A stretch of 64,000 nucleotides of DNA from Serratia liquefaciens (GCF_027594825.1 NZ_CP088930.1:3037019-3101018), one strand, 5' to 3'. Shown: positions 30,477-40,938, numbered from the stretch's first letter. Notes: a model not told the origin generated them from the letters alone. Made by a program: numbers and translations.

Positions 30477-31214
30477 ATGCCGGTGATTGCTCTGCAGGGG
30501 TTGCGAGGCGGGATGGGGACGACGTCGGTCACCGCGGCGCTCGCGTGGGCATTACAGCAACTGGGCGAGTCGGTATTGGCGATTGATTTTGCGCCGGATA
30601 ACCTGCTGCGTCTGCATTTTAATACGCCATTCGAGCTGGCTCGGGGTTGGGCCCGGGCCGAGCAGGACGGCGGCGATTGGCAACAGGGCGCGATGCGCTA
30701 CTGTGAAAATCTCGACTTTCTCCCCTTTGGCCAGCTCACCCTGGCGGAACGGTTGAATGTACAACAATCTTGTCGGCAGCAGCCTGCTCGCTGGCAGGAC
30801 AATCTGGCGCAGCTAAACGCCGCGGCGCAGTACAACTGGATCCTGTTGGATCTGCCGGCGGATGATGCGACGCTGGCTCAGCAGGCGCTGGCGGTGGCAG
30901 ATTGTGTCTTTACCCTGATTGCCCCGGACGCCAACTGCCAGGTGCGGCTGCACCAGCAAGCGCTGCCGGAAGGCTGCCGTTTCCTGATTAACCACTATTT
31001 CGCTGCCAGCCGGCTTCAGCAGGATTTACACCAGCTGTGGCTGCAAACGCTGGGCGGATTACTGCCGGTGGTGATACACCGCGATGAGGCGATGGCTGAG
31101 GCCCTGGCGGTGAAACAGCCTTTGGGAGAATATCGGCCGGAAAGCCTGGCAGCAGATGAAGTGCTGACGCTGGCAAACTGGTGTTTGATCAACCTGAAGG
31201 AGACGGCGTCATGA
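30477..31214 (+). CDS. bcsQ: BcsQ, MinD/ParA-like cellulose ATPase
   Basis: A 245-residue SIMIBI-class ATPase. The deviant Walker A reads LRGGMGTTSVTAALAWALQ (GGMGTTS), with the second region LLDLPADD. It forms a BcsR-BcsQ complex on the synthase and localises cellulose secretion. The reading frame is intact (in some E. coli K-12 strains it is broken by a stop), so this locus looks functional. The stop overlaps bcsA by ATGA. Confidence 0.95.
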   Translation: MPVIALQGLRGGMGTTSVTAALAWALQQLGESVLAIDFAPDNLLRLHFNTPFELARGWARAEQDGGDWQQGAMRYCENLDFLPFGQLTLAERLNVQQSCRQQPARWQDNLAQLNAAAQYNWILLDLPADDATLAQQALAVADCVFTLIAPDANCQVRLHQQALPEGCRFLINHYFAASRLQQDLHQLWLQTLGGLLPVVIHRDEAMAEALAVKQPLGEYRPESLAADEVLTLANWCLINLKETAS

Positions 31215-33814
31215 GCCGGGTGTTGAACCTGCTGCTGGTGCCGCCGGTCCATCAGGCGGTGCAGGCGCGTTATCGCGCTTACCGTCGTCATGGTTCTTCG
31301 GCGTTCACCGCCTTTTTCACCACGCTGCTGGTGGCGTTGGGCTGGACTTTCCTGCGTTTCGAGTCTCCCGGCTGGCAACGGCTGAGGGCCGCGCGCAGCT
31401 ACTGGTTCCCGCATCTGTCTTCCAGTCGTCCGCGGCCGGCGGATGCGCTGCGCTATCTGGTGCAAGGGTTGTGGCTGCTGGTGTTCCGCACCGATCGCGA
31501 ACCTGTGGCCCGCCATCGTTTCGCCGGCTGGCGGCGCTTGCAATTGCGTTACGCGCAGTGGCTGCAAACCCTTCCTCAGCGGCTGGAAAGCGCTGGGCTG
31601 GAGCAGCGTTCGGTCGAGCGCCTTGGCCGGATGAGCCAGCGTATGCGTCGCCTGCTGTTTATCATTGTCGGCGTGCTGGCGGCAATCCTCGCCATACTCT
31701 GTATTTCGCAACCGTTTGATCTGCCGGCGCAGTTTGTGTTTGTTGTGCTGCTGTGGGGCATTGCCATGGTGGTGCGCCGGGTACCGGGCCGGCTGCCGGG
31801 GCTGATGTTGATCGTGCTGTCGCTGACCGTCTCCTGCCGTTACCTGTGGTGGCGCTATACCGCCACTTTGAACTGGGACGATCCGCTTAGCCTGACCTGC
31901 GGTCTGCTGCTGCTGATAGCGGAAACCTATGCCTGGGTGGTGCTGGTGTTGGGGTATTTCCAAACCGTCTGGCCGCTGAATCGCCAACCGGTGCCGATGC
32001 CCGCCGACAGCGCGACCTGGCCGACGATCGATTTGCTGGTGCCGACCTACAACGAAGATCTGGGGGTGGTGAAGCCCACCATCTACGCCGCGCTGGGCAT
32101 CGACTGGCCGAAAGAGAAGGTCAGTATTTACATCCTCGATGACGGTAACCGGCCAGAATTCAAGGCTTTCGCCGAAGAGGTGGGGGTTAAGTATATCGCC
32201 CGGCCGACTCATGAGCATGCCAAGGCCGGCAACATCAACAACGCGCTGAAACAGGCCACCGGCGAGTTTGTCGCGATTTTCGACTGCGACCACGTACCCA
32301 CGCGCTCGTTCCTGCAACTGACCATGGGTTGGTTCTTCAAAGACAAAAAGCTGGCGATGCTGCAGACCCCACACCACTTCTTCTCGCCGGATCCGTTTGA
32401 ACGCAACCTGGGTCGCTTTCGTCAGACGCCGAACGAAGGCACGCTGTTCTATGGCCTGGTGCAGGACGGCAACGACATGTGGGACGCGACCTTCTTCTGC
32501 GGCTCCTGCGCGATCCTGCGCCGCAGTGCGCTGGACGAAATCGGCGGTATCGCGGTGGAAACCGTCACCGAAGATGCCCATACCTCCTTGCGTTTGCATC
32601 GCCGTGGACACACCTCGGCCTATATCCGTATTCCACAGGCGGCGGGGCTGGCGACCGAGAGCCTGTCGGCGCACATTGGCCAGCGCATTCGCTGGGCGCG
32701 CGGCATGGTGCAAATCTTCCGGCTGGATAACCCGCTGTTAGGCAAGGGGCTGAAGTTGGCGCAGCGGCTATGTTATGCCAACGCCATGCTGCATTTCTTG
32801 TCCGGTATTCCCCGCCTGATCTTCCTGACCGCGCCCTTGGCTTTCCTGTTGCTGCATGCCTATATCATCTTCGCGCCGGCGTTGGCGATCGCGCTGTACG
32901 TTTTGCCGCATATGATCCACGCCAGCCTGACCAACTCGCGCATTCAGGGGAAATACCGCCACTCGTTCTGGAGCGAGATCTACGAGACGGTTTTGGCCTG
33001 GTATATCGCCCGACCCACTACGGTGGCGCTGTTCAATCCGCACAAGGGCAAATTCAACGTCACCGCCAAAGGCGGACTGGTGGAGGAAGAGCACGTCGAC
33101 TGGGTGATCACCCGGCCCTATATGTTCCTGGTGATCCTGAATCTGGCCGGGCTGGTCTTCGGCGTCTGGCGGTTGGGTTACGGCCCGACCGATGAAATCA
33201 TGACGGTCATCATCAGCCTGGTGTGGGTGTTGTACAACATGACCATTCTCGGCGGCGCGGTGGCGGTGGCGGTCGAGGCCAAGCAGGTGCGCCAGGCACA
33301 CCGGGTAGAGATTGCCATGCCGGCCGCCATTGCCCGCGCTGATGGCCACCTGTTCCCCTGCACGCTGCGCGATTATTCCGATGGTGGGGTGGGCATCGAG
33401 ATGCGTGTCGCGGATGCATTGAAAGACGGCGACAAAGTGTCGCTGCTGCTCAAGCGCGGGCAGCAGGAATACAGCTTCCCGTGCGTAGTGACGCGCGCCT
33501 TCGGTAGCAAGGTCGGGATCCGCATGGTTTCCATGACCACCCGCGAACACATTGATTTTATTCAGTGCACCTTTGCTCGCGCCGATACCTGGGCGCTGTG
33601 GCAGGACGGATTCCCTGAAGATAAACCCATCGAAAGCCTGCGCGACGTTCTGGCGCTGGGCTTCCGGGGTTACGTACGTATGGCGGATTACGCACCGCCG
33701 ATGGTGCGCCGGCTGCTGGTCGGGTTCACGACGCTGATTGCGTGGGGGGTGTCATTTATCCCGCACGGCGTTGGCAGAGCTCCGGCCTTCAGCCAAAAAG
33801 AGACAGTGGTATAG
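31211..33814 (+). CDS. bcsA: Cellulose synthase catalytic subunit BcsA
   Basis: An 867-residue inner-membrane glycosyltransferase that polymerises UDP-glucose into cellulose and threads it through its own channel. The GT2 domain shows YILDDGNRPEF, FDCDHVPTRS (DxD), TVTEDAHTS (general base) and QRIRWARG (QxxRW), flanked by membrane helices. The C-terminal PilZ domain carries RQAHR (RxxxR) and DYSDGGVG (DxSxxG), so c-di-GMP activation is intact. I use ATG 31211, with AAGGAG eight bases upstream and a 4-bp overlap with bcsQ; in-frame codons from 31181 lie inside bcsQ. Confidence 0.97.
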   Translation: MSRVLNLLLVPPVHQAVQARYRAYRRHGSSAFTAFFTTLLVALGWTFLRFESPGWQRLRAARSYWFPHLSSSRPRPADALRYLVQGLWLLVFRTDREPVARHRFAGWRRLQLRYAQWLQTLPQRLESAGLEQRSVERLGRMSQRMRRLLFIIVGVLAAILAILCISQPFDLPAQFVFVVLLWGIAMVVRRVPGRLPGLMLIVLSLTVSCRYLWWRYTATLNWDDPLSLTCGLLLLIAETYAWVVLVLGYFQTVWPLNRQPVPMPADSATWPTIDLLVPTYNEDLGVVKPTIYAALGIDWPKEKVSIYILDDGNRPEFKAFAEEVGVKYIARPTHEHAKAGNINNALKQATGEFVAIFDCDHVPTRSFLQLTMGWFFKDKKLAMLQTPHHFFSPDPFERNLGRFRQTPNEGTLFYGLVQDGNDMWDATFFCGSCAILRRSALDEIGGIAVETVTEDAHTSLRLHRRGHTSAYIRIPQAAGLATESLSAHIGQRIRWARGMVQIFRLDNPLLGKGLKLAQRLCYANAMLHFLSGIPRLIFLTAPLAFLLLHAYIIFAPALAIALYVLPHMIHASLTNSRIQGKYRHSFWSEIYETVLAWYIARPTTVALFNPHKGKFNVTAKGGLVEEEHVDWVITRPYMFLVILNLAGLVFGVWRLGYGPTDEIMTVIISLVWVLYNMTILGGAVAVAVEAKQVRQAHRVEIAMPAAIARADGHLFPCTLRDYSDGGVGIEMRVADALKDGDKVSLLLKRGQQEYSFPCVVTRAFGSKVGIRMVSMTTREHIDFIQCTFARADTWALWQDGFPEDKPIESLRDVLALGFRGYVRMADYAPPMVRRLLVGFTTLIAWGVSFIPHGVGRAPAFSQKETVV

Positions 33815-33869
33815 GCAAACCGCCCGCTCACTCGCCTGGCCTCCAGGCTATAACATTGATGATGATACG

Positions 33870-36179
33870 ATGACGAGAAAAATAACCTGGTTTACCGCCC
33901 TGGCCTTAGGCATCAGCACCTTGTCTCAGGCTGAAACCGCCACCGCGCCAACCGTGGCCGCACAGCCGCCGGTGAATGTGCCTGCCGATGCGTCGGTCAC
34001 CACACCTATGGGGTCGGCCGCGCCGGTGGATCCGAATGCGCCGGTGCGCGACGTGCAATTACCTTTCGCCACTATTGCCCCGCCGCCGGGGACCTTTACC
34101 CTGCGCGGAACCCGACCGGATGGTCAGGTTGAATTTGGCGTGCGCAGCGATGAAGTGGTATCGCAGGCGATGCTTGATCTGGAGTTTACGCCGTCACCGT
34201 CGCTGATCCCGGTGGAATCGCACGTCAAGGTGTACCTCAACGATGAATTGATGGGGGTAACCACCCTAGCCAAAGAGCAGCTCGGCAAGCCGAATCGTAT
34301 CCAAATGGCGATAGATCCTCGCTATATCACCGATTTTAACCGCGTACGGCTGGTGTTCGTCGGTCATTACCAGAACATCTGCGAAAACCCGGCCAGCACC
34401 ACCTTGTGGCTGGAGGTCAGTAAATCCAGCTCGCTGAACCTGCGCTTCCAGACCCTGCCGGTGAAGAACGAGCTGTCGCATTTCCCGGAGCCGTTTTTCG
34501 ACAGCCGCGACAACCGCCCACTGATCTTGCCGATGGTGTTTGCCGGCCAGCCGGATATTACCCAGCAGCGCGCGGCGGGCATTTTGGCTTCGTGGTTCGG
34601 CAGCAAAGCGCAGTGGCGCGGCCAGTCGTTCCCGACGCTGTACAACAAGTTGCCGGAACAGCACGCCATCGTCTTCGCCACCAACAAGCAGCGTCCGGAC
34701 TTCCTGCGGGATTATCCGGCGGTCAACGGACCAACGGTGGAGATGATCAGCCATCCGGATAACCCGTACATCAAACTGCTGCTGGTGCAGGGGCGCGATG
34801 ACAACGATTTGATCACCGCGGTGAAAGGTATCGCGCAGGGCAATATTCTGTTCCGTGGCCAAAACGTCACGGTGGACAAGGTCGAACAGCTGGCTCCGCG
34901 TCAGCCCTATGATGCGCCTAACTGGGTGCGCACCGATCGGCCGATGACCTTTGCCGAGCTGCAGCAGTATGCTGAGCAATTGCAAACCAGCGGCATCGAA
35001 CCGGGCCCCATTTCGTTGACCATGAACTTGCCGCCGGACCTGTTCCTGATCCGCAGCACCGGCATCGATATGCACCTGAAATACCGCTACACCGCGCCGC
35101 GCATTCAGGACGGTTCACGGCTGAGCGTCAGCCTGAACAATCAGTTCGTCCAGGCTTATTCGCTGGTACCGGAGCACGAGCAGGGTGCCCAGTTGCTGCG
35201 CTTGCCGCTCACCCAGGGGCTGATCGACTCGGACAAAAACGTCAATATTCCGGCGCTGCGTCTGGGGGCGACCAACCAACTGCGTTTCGATTTTGACTAC
35301 ACCACGCTGCTGGCCAGTGGCGCGGAAGGACGTTGTGAAACCTACTCCTTTACCGCTAACCATGCGGTGATCGATGGCGCCTCGACCATTGATTTCTCCG
35401 GTTACCGCCACTTTATGGCGATGCCGGACCTGCGGGCCTTCGCCAATGCCGGTTTCCCCTTCAGTCGGCTGGCCGATCTGTCGCAAACCCTGGTGCTGGT
35501 GAACAAGCAGCCACAGCCGCCGCAGGTCAGCGCCTTGCTGAACGCGATGGGCATCATCGGCGCGCAGACCGGTTACCCGGCGTTGGCGATGACGCTGAGT
35601 GACGACTGGTCGCAGGCCAAGGATCGGGATGCCGATATTTTGATGATCGGCACCATCCCCCCGGAGCTGAAGGACGACAAAAAGATCAGCCTGCTGGTGG
35701 ATGCCACCCAGAGCTGGGTCAAACAACCAACGCGGCAGTTGCCGTTGCCGACCATGGACGTGCTGGCAGAAGACACCAAGCCGGACAGCAAAACCACCAT
35801 CAGCTCAGAAGGCGCGATGTCGGCGATTATCGGCGTGCAGTCGCCGTTTAACGATCAGCGCAGCATCGTGGCGTTGCTGGCCGACAGCCCGCGTGGCTAT
35901 GACCTGTTGAACACCGCGCTGCTGGACAGCGGCAAGCGTGCGGCGGTGTTTGGGTCGGTTGCGGTGATCCGTGAGTCGGGCGTGAACAGCCTGAGGGTGG
36001 GCGACGTTTATTATGTTGGCCATCTGCCATGGTGGGAACGTATCTGGCACGCGCTGTCGACGCACCCGGTATGGCTGGCGGTGATCGCCGTGGTGGTAGT
36101 GGTGGTGCTGGCGCTGATGTTGTGGCGTGGCCTGAAGGCCTTCAGCCGCCGTCGCCTGTCACCTGAAGACCGGGATTGA
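33870..36179 (+). CDS. bcsB: Cellulose synthase periplasmic subunit BcsB
   Basis: A 769-residue periplasmic protein anchored by one C-terminal helix (AVIAVVVVVVLALML). The signal peptide is ~1-22 (GISTLSQA). Two repeats of carbohydrate-binding and flavodoxin-like domains fill the rest, as in other BcsB. It guides the glucan out of BcsA and is essential for its activity. The chosen ATG at 33870 gives a normal signal peptide; open codons from 33738 overlap bcsA and are unlikely. Its ribosome-binding site is weak. The stop overlaps the bcsZ start by one base. Confidence 0.95.
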   Translation: MTRKITWFTALALGISTLSQAETATAPTVAAQPPVNVPADASVTTPMGSAAPVDPNAPVRDVQLPFATIAPPPGTFTLRGTRPDGQVEFGVRSDEVVSQAMLDLEFTPSPSLIPVESHVKVYLNDELMGVTTLAKEQLGKPNRIQMAIDPRYITDFNRVRLVFVGHYQNICENPASTTLWLEVSKSSSLNLRFQTLPVKNELSHFPEPFFDSRDNRPLILPMVFAGQPDITQQRAAGILASWFGSKAQWRGQSFPTLYNKLPEQHAIVFATNKQRPDFLRDYPAVNGPTVEMISHPDNPYIKLLLVQGRDDNDLITAVKGIAQGNILFRGQNVTVDKVEQLAPRQPYDAPNWVRTDRPMTFAELQQYAEQLQTSGIEPGPISLTMNLPPDLFLIRSTGIDMHLKYRYTAPRIQDGSRLSVSLNNQFVQAYSLVPEHEQGAQLLRLPLTQGLIDSDKNVNIPALRLGATNQLRFDFDYTTLLASGAEGRCETYSFTANHAVIDGASTIDFSGYRHFMAMPDLRAFANAGFPFSRLADLSQTLVLVNKQPQPPQVSALLNAMGIIGAQTGYPALAMTLSDDWSQAKDRDADILMIGTIPPELKDDKKISLLVDATQSWVKQPTRQLPLPTMDVLAEDTKPDSKTTISSEGAMSAIIGVQSPFNDQRSIVALLADSPRGYDLLNTALLDSGKRAAVFGSVAVIRESGVNSLRVGDVYYVGHLPWWERIWHALSTHPVWLAVIAVVVVVVLALMLWRGLKAFSRRRLSPEDRD

Positions 36180-37297
36180 TGACCATGCCTGCGCGGTTGA
36201 AGCGTCTGACCTTCGGCATGCTGCTGCTGTGCTCGTTCAGCGCGGCCGCAGCCTGTGAATGGCCGGCCTGGCAACAGTACAAACAGTTTTATATCAGCGA
36301 GCAGGGGCGGGTGATCGACCCGAGCAGTCCTGAGCGTATCACCACCTCGGAAGGTCAGAGTTACGGTTTATTCTTCGCCCTGGTGGCGAACGATCGGCCG
36401 GCATTCGACCTGTTGCTGGAATGGACGGAAAACAACCTGGCGGCGGGCGACCTCAGTGCGCATTTGCCCGCCTGGCTGTGGGGCGAAAACGAGAAGAAAC
36501 AGTGGACGGTGCTGGACAGCAATTCGGCATCCGATGCCGACCTGTGGATTGCCTACAATCTGCTGGAAGCCGGCCGGCTGTGGAAAAGTCGCCGTTATCA
36601 AACCCTTGGCACGTTACTGCTGCAGCGTATTGCCCGCGAAGAAGTGGCGGAGATCCCGGGGCTGGGGTTGATGCTGTTACCGGGCAAAGTCGGCTTCGTG
36701 GCGGAAGATCGCTGGCGCCTCAATCCGAGCTATTTACCCCCGCAACTGCTGGCACGTTTTGCCGTGCTGAATGGCCCATGGCGGAAGATGCAGCAAACCA
36801 ACCAGCGGTTGTGGTTGGAAACCGCGCCGCACGGCTTTTCGCCGGACTGGGTGGTGTGGCAGGTCGGCAAAGGCTGGCAGCCGGATACCGTCAAACCGAA
36901 CATTGGCAGCTATGACGCCATCCGGGTTTATTTGTGGGCGGGCATGCTGGCGGATGACGACGAGCATAAGGCGGCGTTGCTCAAGCAATTGCAACCTATG
37001 GCGCAGCTAACGGCTCAGCAAGGCGTGCCGCCGGAGAAAACCGACACTGCCAGCGGTAAAACCCACGGCGATGGCCCGGTGGGTTTCTCGGCGTCGATGT
37101 TGCCGATGTTGGCGCACGAGCCAGGGGCCTTGCAGGCGCAGCGCCAACGCATCAAGCAAAACCCGCCTGGCGATCGGGCCTATTTCAGCGCCTCGCTGAC
37201 GCTGTTCGGCCAGGGATGGGATCAACAACGTTATCGTTTTAATCGGCAGGGTGAACTTCAACCCTCCTGGGGCGGCCAATGCGTAACTTCCGAATAA
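36179..37297 (+). CDS. bcsZ: Periplasmic endoglucanase BcsZ (GH8)
   Basis: A 372-residue family 8 cellulase with a signal peptide ending SAAAAC. The catalytic Glu lies in TTSEGQSYGLFFAL and the catalytic Asp in SYDAIRVYLW, as in E. coli BcsZ. It trims or releases mis-folded cellulose during export and is required for optimal production. I chose ATG 36179 (TGATG junction with bcsB); ATG 36185 is an alternative. Its 3' end overlaps bcsC by 19 bp. Confidence 0.95.
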   Translation: MTMPARLKRLTFGMLLLCSFSAAAACEWPAWQQYKQFYISEQGRVIDPSSPERITTSEGQSYGLFFALVANDRPAFDLLLEWTENNLAAGDLSAHLPAWLWGENEKKQWTVLDSNSASDADLWIAYNLLEAGRLWKSRRYQTLGTLLLQRIAREEVAEIPGLGLMLLPGKVGFVAEDRWRLNPSYLPPQLLARFAVLNGPWRKMQQTNQRLWLETAPHGFSPDWVVWQVGKGWQPDTVKPNIGSYDAIRVYLWAGMLADDDEHKAALLKQLQPMAQLTAQQGVPPEKTDTASGKTHGDGPVGFSASMLPMLAHEPGALQAQRQRIKQNPPGDRAYFSASLTLFGQGWDQQRYRFNRQGELQPSWGGQCVTSE

Positions 37298-40200
37298 ACT
37301 GGCTGGGCCTGGTGCCTTTAAGCCTGGCGATGCTGCCGCAGGCGCAAGGGGCGGAAACCGTTGCGCCGGAGCAGTGGCTGCTGGAGCAGGTGCGTGTTGG
37401 TGAGGCCGGCAACAAAGATGAGCTGGTGCGGCAGTCGCTCTATCGGCTTGAGCTGATGGATCCGAATAACCCGGAGGTAATTTCCGCGCGTATGCGTCTG
37501 GCATTGCGTCAGGGCAATTTGGCGTTGGCGCAGCAGCAGTTGGATAAGCTGAAACAGATTGCGCCGCAGTCAAACAGCTATCGACAGGCAGAAATGAACA
37601 TGCTGCTTACCCAGCCGGAAACCCGTCAAAAGCTGCAGCAGGCGAGGCTGATGGCGACCGCCGGGCGTTTGCCGGAGGCGAAGGCGCAGTATGACGAGCT
37701 GTTCCACGGCGATCCGCCGACGTTGGAGCTGGCGGTGGAATACTGGCGTCTGGTCGCCCGGTTGCCGGGCCAGGAAGCCGCGGCGCTGAAACAGTTACAG
37801 AGGCTGGATCAGCAATACTCCGGCAACGTGCCGCTGCGCATGTCGTTGGCACGGATGCTGTTTAGCCAGGATCGCGATGCGCAGGCCTATGATCTTTTGC
37901 AGAAAGTGGCTGCCGATCCTGCCGGGCGCGGGGATGCCGCCGATCTGTGGCTGGAGAAAGTCAAAGCGATGCCGGTCAGTCCGCAGAGCGTTGCTGCCCT
38001 TAACCGTTTTCTTGGCGTTTTTGAAACCGGCGATCAGGCGGTCAGCGCCCGGCAAGAACTGGCCCGGCAGCAGGCACTGCTTGCCGATCCTGTCTACCTG
38101 GCGCGGGTGCGCGGGCTGGCGCAGGTCGACAAGGGCGGCAGCCGCGCCGCCATTCCAGAGTTGAAAAAAGCGTTGGCGGCTTCACCCAACGACGCCGAGG
38201 TGCTGGGGGCGCTGGGGCAGGCCTATTCCCGCGTCGGTAATCGCCCACAGGCGTTGAGCCTGTTTCGTCAGGCCTTGCAGGCCGATAAAAGCGGTTACGG
38301 CAGCAGTAAATGGCAGAGCCTGATCAAGAGCAACAGCTACTGGCTGGCGGTTGACGAGGGCGATAAGGCCCTGAAAGCCGGCAATTTGGAGCTGGCCCAG
38401 CAAAAATACCAACAGGCGCGACAGATAGACAACAGTGACAGCAGTGCGGTAATTGGCTTGGGCGACGTTGCGGTGGCGCGTAAAGATGATGCTGCCGCCG
38501 AACGTTTCTACCAGCAGGCGCTGCGCTTGGATCCAGGCAGCGGCAGCGCGGTACGCGGTCTGGTGAATATCTATCAGCGTCAGTCTCCGGAAAAGGCGCT
38601 GGCCTATCTCAACAGCCTGCCACGCAGCCAGCAAAATAAATTGCGCAGCACGCTGGAAGGTTTGCAGCTAGACATGCTCAAGCAGCAGGCTGACCAGCTT
38701 GCAGAGCAAAAACAGTGGCATCAGGCGGCAGAGAAATATCGCCTCGCCCAACAGAAGGATCCTGACGATGTGTGGCTGACGTATCATTATGCTCAGACTC
38801 TGCGTCAGGCCGGGCAACCGGAGCAGGCGGACGCCCTGTTCAGTCGACTGGCGCAAAAACAGCGTGGCAACCCGCAACTGACGTATGCCTACGCACTGTA
38901 TCTTTCCGGCAGCGATCGCGATCAGCAGGCGCTGGCGCAGTTGAATACCTTGCCTGCCGCGCAGTGGAACGACAATATGCGCGAACTGGCACAACGGCTG
39001 AAGATGCAGGCGACGCTGGAACATGCCGATCGGCTGCGTGCGGCGGGTGATGAGGCCGGGGCGGTGGCTTATCTGCGCCGGCAGCCGGCGGATACCCGCA
39101 TCGATCTCCAGTTGGCCGACTGGGCGCTGGCGCGCGGTGAATATGATGCCGCACTAGCGGATTATCAGCGCGTGCGGACGCGTGAGCCGAACAATCCAGA
39201 CGCGCGATTGGGTGAAATAGAAGCCTATGTGGCGCAGGGCAAGCTGAGTGAGGCGCGTCAGCGATTGCAAACCGCCGCGCCGGACCCAAGCGAATCAGAC
39301 AACAGCGAACGGCGGGTGGCCAATGCCTGGTATGCCGTCGGCGAACCCCAAAAAGCGACCGAGATCTTTACCCGGCTAAAAATCGCGGCGCAGCAAGCGC
39401 CGGCAAGCCAGGCGAAGGCACTGATTTACCGCGATGCGGCGCGGCTTGAACGCGATCGGCAGCAGCCGGCACTGGCACAACAGGATTATAAACAGGCGAT
39501 GGTCGCCAGCGGCATTACGCCGAGCGTGCCGCAGGATAATGACAGTTATACCTATCTGACGCGCAACAACCCGACAGATGACTGGCTGAAACGAGGCATT
39601 CGTTCGGACGCGGCGGATTTGTACCGCCAGCAAGACGTCAACGTCACCCTCGATCACGATTACTGGGGCTCCAGCGGCACCGGCGGCATCTCCGATTACA
39701 AAGCGCACGACACCATGTTGCAGGTGGATATGCCGTTGTATGACGGGCGGGCTTTTTTCCGTTCCGATACCGTGCAGTTGAATGCCGGCAGCTTTTCCAG
39801 CGACGGCAGTGGTAAATATTACGAAACCTTCGGCACCTGTAATACTCAAGGGTGCAGCGGCGATGAGCGTCAGAAAACCACCGGCACCAGCGTGGCGGTC
39901 GGTTGGAAAAACGATCGCTGGGCGGGGGATATCGGCACCACGCCAATGGGCTTTGAGGTGGTCGACTGGGTCGGCGGGCTGGCCTACAGCAACGACTGGA
40001 ACCACATTGGCTGGACGTTGGCGGCTTCGCGGCGCCCCATCTCCAGTTCGTTGCTGGCGTTCGGCGGCACCAGGGATCCAAACACCGGTACCACCTGGGG
40101 CGGCGTGCGTGCGACCGGGGTCAGCCTTAGCGCCAGTTACGATCGTGGCGATGCGCATGGCGTCTGGGCCGACCTCAGCGCACATCAGTTAACTGGCAAA

Positions 40201-40752
40201 AACGTTGAGGATAACCAGCGTGAGCGCTTTATGGCCGGTTATTACTACAAGTTGATCAATGAAGATAACCGCCGTGTCACCGTCGGGCTGAACACCATGC
40301 TGTGGCACTACCAGAAGGATTTGAGCGGTTATTCTCTCGGTCAGGGGGGCTATTACAGTCCACAGCAATATATGTCGCTGGCGGTGCCGGTCAATTATCG
40401 CCAGCGCACCGAAAACTGGTCCTGGGAGTTGGGCGGATCGGTGTCGTTGTCCCATTCAAAAACCAACAGCCAACGGCGTTACCCACTGCAGGGGCTGATC
40501 CCGGATTCGCTGCCCGACAAGTTTGCCGTCGAGGACGGCAGCTCTTCTTCCGGCGTCGGTTATACCCTGCGGGCGCTGGTTGAGCGTCGCCTCAGTTCGC
40601 ACTGGACGCTTGGTGCCGGCATCGACATCCAGCAGGCAAAAGACTATACACCGAGCCACGCTTTGATTTATCTGCGCTATTCGTTGGCCGGTTGGCAGGG
40701 TGACCTGGATTTACCGCCGCAACCACTGACGCCGTACGCCGACTTCAAGTAA
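37279..40752 (+). CDS. bcsC: Cellulose export protein BcsC
   Basis: A 1157-residue outer-membrane exporter, the same length as E. coli BcsC. A signal peptide (~1-24, MLPQAQG) precedes some 19 predicted TPR repeats in the periplasm (for example LAQQKYQQARQIDNSDSSAVIGLGDVAVARKD-type units, ~50-760). The last ~350 residues form a beta-barrel through which cellulose leaves. Last gene of the bcs operon; an 11-bp-stem terminator follows. Confidence 0.95.
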   Translation: MRNFRINWLGLVPLSLAMLPQAQGAETVAPEQWLLEQVRVGEAGNKDELVRQSLYRLELMDPNNPEVISARMRLALRQGNLALAQQQLDKLKQIAPQSNSYRQAEMNMLLTQPETRQKLQQARLMATAGRLPEAKAQYDELFHGDPPTLELAVEYWRLVARLPGQEAAALKQLQRLDQQYSGNVPLRMSLARMLFSQDRDAQAYDLLQKVAADPAGRGDAADLWLEKVKAMPVSPQSVAALNRFLGVFETGDQAVSARQELARQQALLADPVYLARVRGLAQVDKGGSRAAIPELKKALAASPNDAEVLGALGQAYSRVGNRPQALSLFRQALQADKSGYGSSKWQSLIKSNSYWLAVDEGDKALKAGNLELAQQKYQQARQIDNSDSSAVIGLGDVAVARKDDAAAERFYQQALRLDPGSGSAVRGLVNIYQRQSPEKALAYLNSLPRSQQNKLRSTLEGLQLDMLKQQADQLAEQKQWHQAAEKYRLAQQKDPDDVWLTYHYAQTLRQAGQPEQADALFSRLAQKQRGNPQLTYAYALYLSGSDRDQQALAQLNTLPAAQWNDNMRELAQRLKMQATLEHADRLRAAGDEAGAVAYLRRQPADTRIDLQLADWALARGEYDAALADYQRVRTREPNNPDARLGEIEAYVAQGKLSEARQRLQTAAPDPSESDNSERRVANAWYAVGEPQKATEIFTRLKIAAQQAPASQAKALIYRDAARLERDRQQPALAQQDYKQAMVASGITPSVPQDNDSYTYLTRNNPTDDWLKRGIRSDAADLYRQQDVNVTLDHDYWGSSGTGGISDYKAHDTMLQVDMPLYDGRAFFRSDTVQLNAGSFSSDGSGKYYETFGTCNTQGCSGDERQKTTGTSVAVGWKNDRWAGDIGTTPMGFEVVDWVGGLAYSNDWNHIGWTLAASRRPISSSLLAFGGTRDPNTGTTWGGVRATGVSLSASYDRGDAHGVWADLSAHQLTGKNVEDNQRERFMAGYYYKLINEDNRRVTVGLNTMLWHYQKDLSGYSLGQGGYYSPQQYMSLAVPVNYRQRTENWSWELGGSVSLSHSKTNSQRRYPLQGLIPDSLPDKFAVEDGSSSSGVGYTLRALVERRLSSHWTLGAGIDIQQAKDYTPSHALIYLRYSLAGWQGDLDLPPQPLTPYADFK

Positions 40753-40779
40753 CCCAACAGAGGGAGATTCGGAGTGTCG

Positions 40780-40812
40780 ACACAGGGTAGTTTTGCTACC
40801 CTGTGTTTATTC
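40780..40812 (+). terminator. bcsC terminator
   Basis: ACACAGGGTAG (40780-40790) and CTACCCTGTGT (40796-40806) form a perfect 11-bp stem, followed by TTAT. It lies 28 bp after the bcsC stop. Confidence 0.88.
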
Positions 40813-40891
40813 CCATTAGGAAAAGACTGAAACCCTGGTTTTTCTCGGTTTTGCCCAGGGCATGAAGAGATAAAAACAGCCAACAATCGAG

Positions 40892-40938
40892 TATACTCAG
40901 ACCGGTTCAAGGGATGGGTATTATTCATCCCTTTTTTA
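40892..40938 (+). promoter_or_regulatory. pdeK promoter -10 and hairpin-T-run leader (possible attenuator)
   Basis: TATACT at 40892-40897 is a good -10. About five bases after the predicted start, AAGGGATG (40909-40916) pairs with CATCCCTT (40926-40933), followed by a T run to 40938. This is an intrinsic-terminator shape just 28 bp before the pdeK start codon. It could attenuate pdeK or serve as a second bcs terminator. Confidence 0.5.

Noticed and set aside
31016..32713. 565-codon minus-strand frame opposite bcsQ and bcsA
   Set aside because: Gln/Arg/His-rich shadow of conserved bcs genes with no independent signals.
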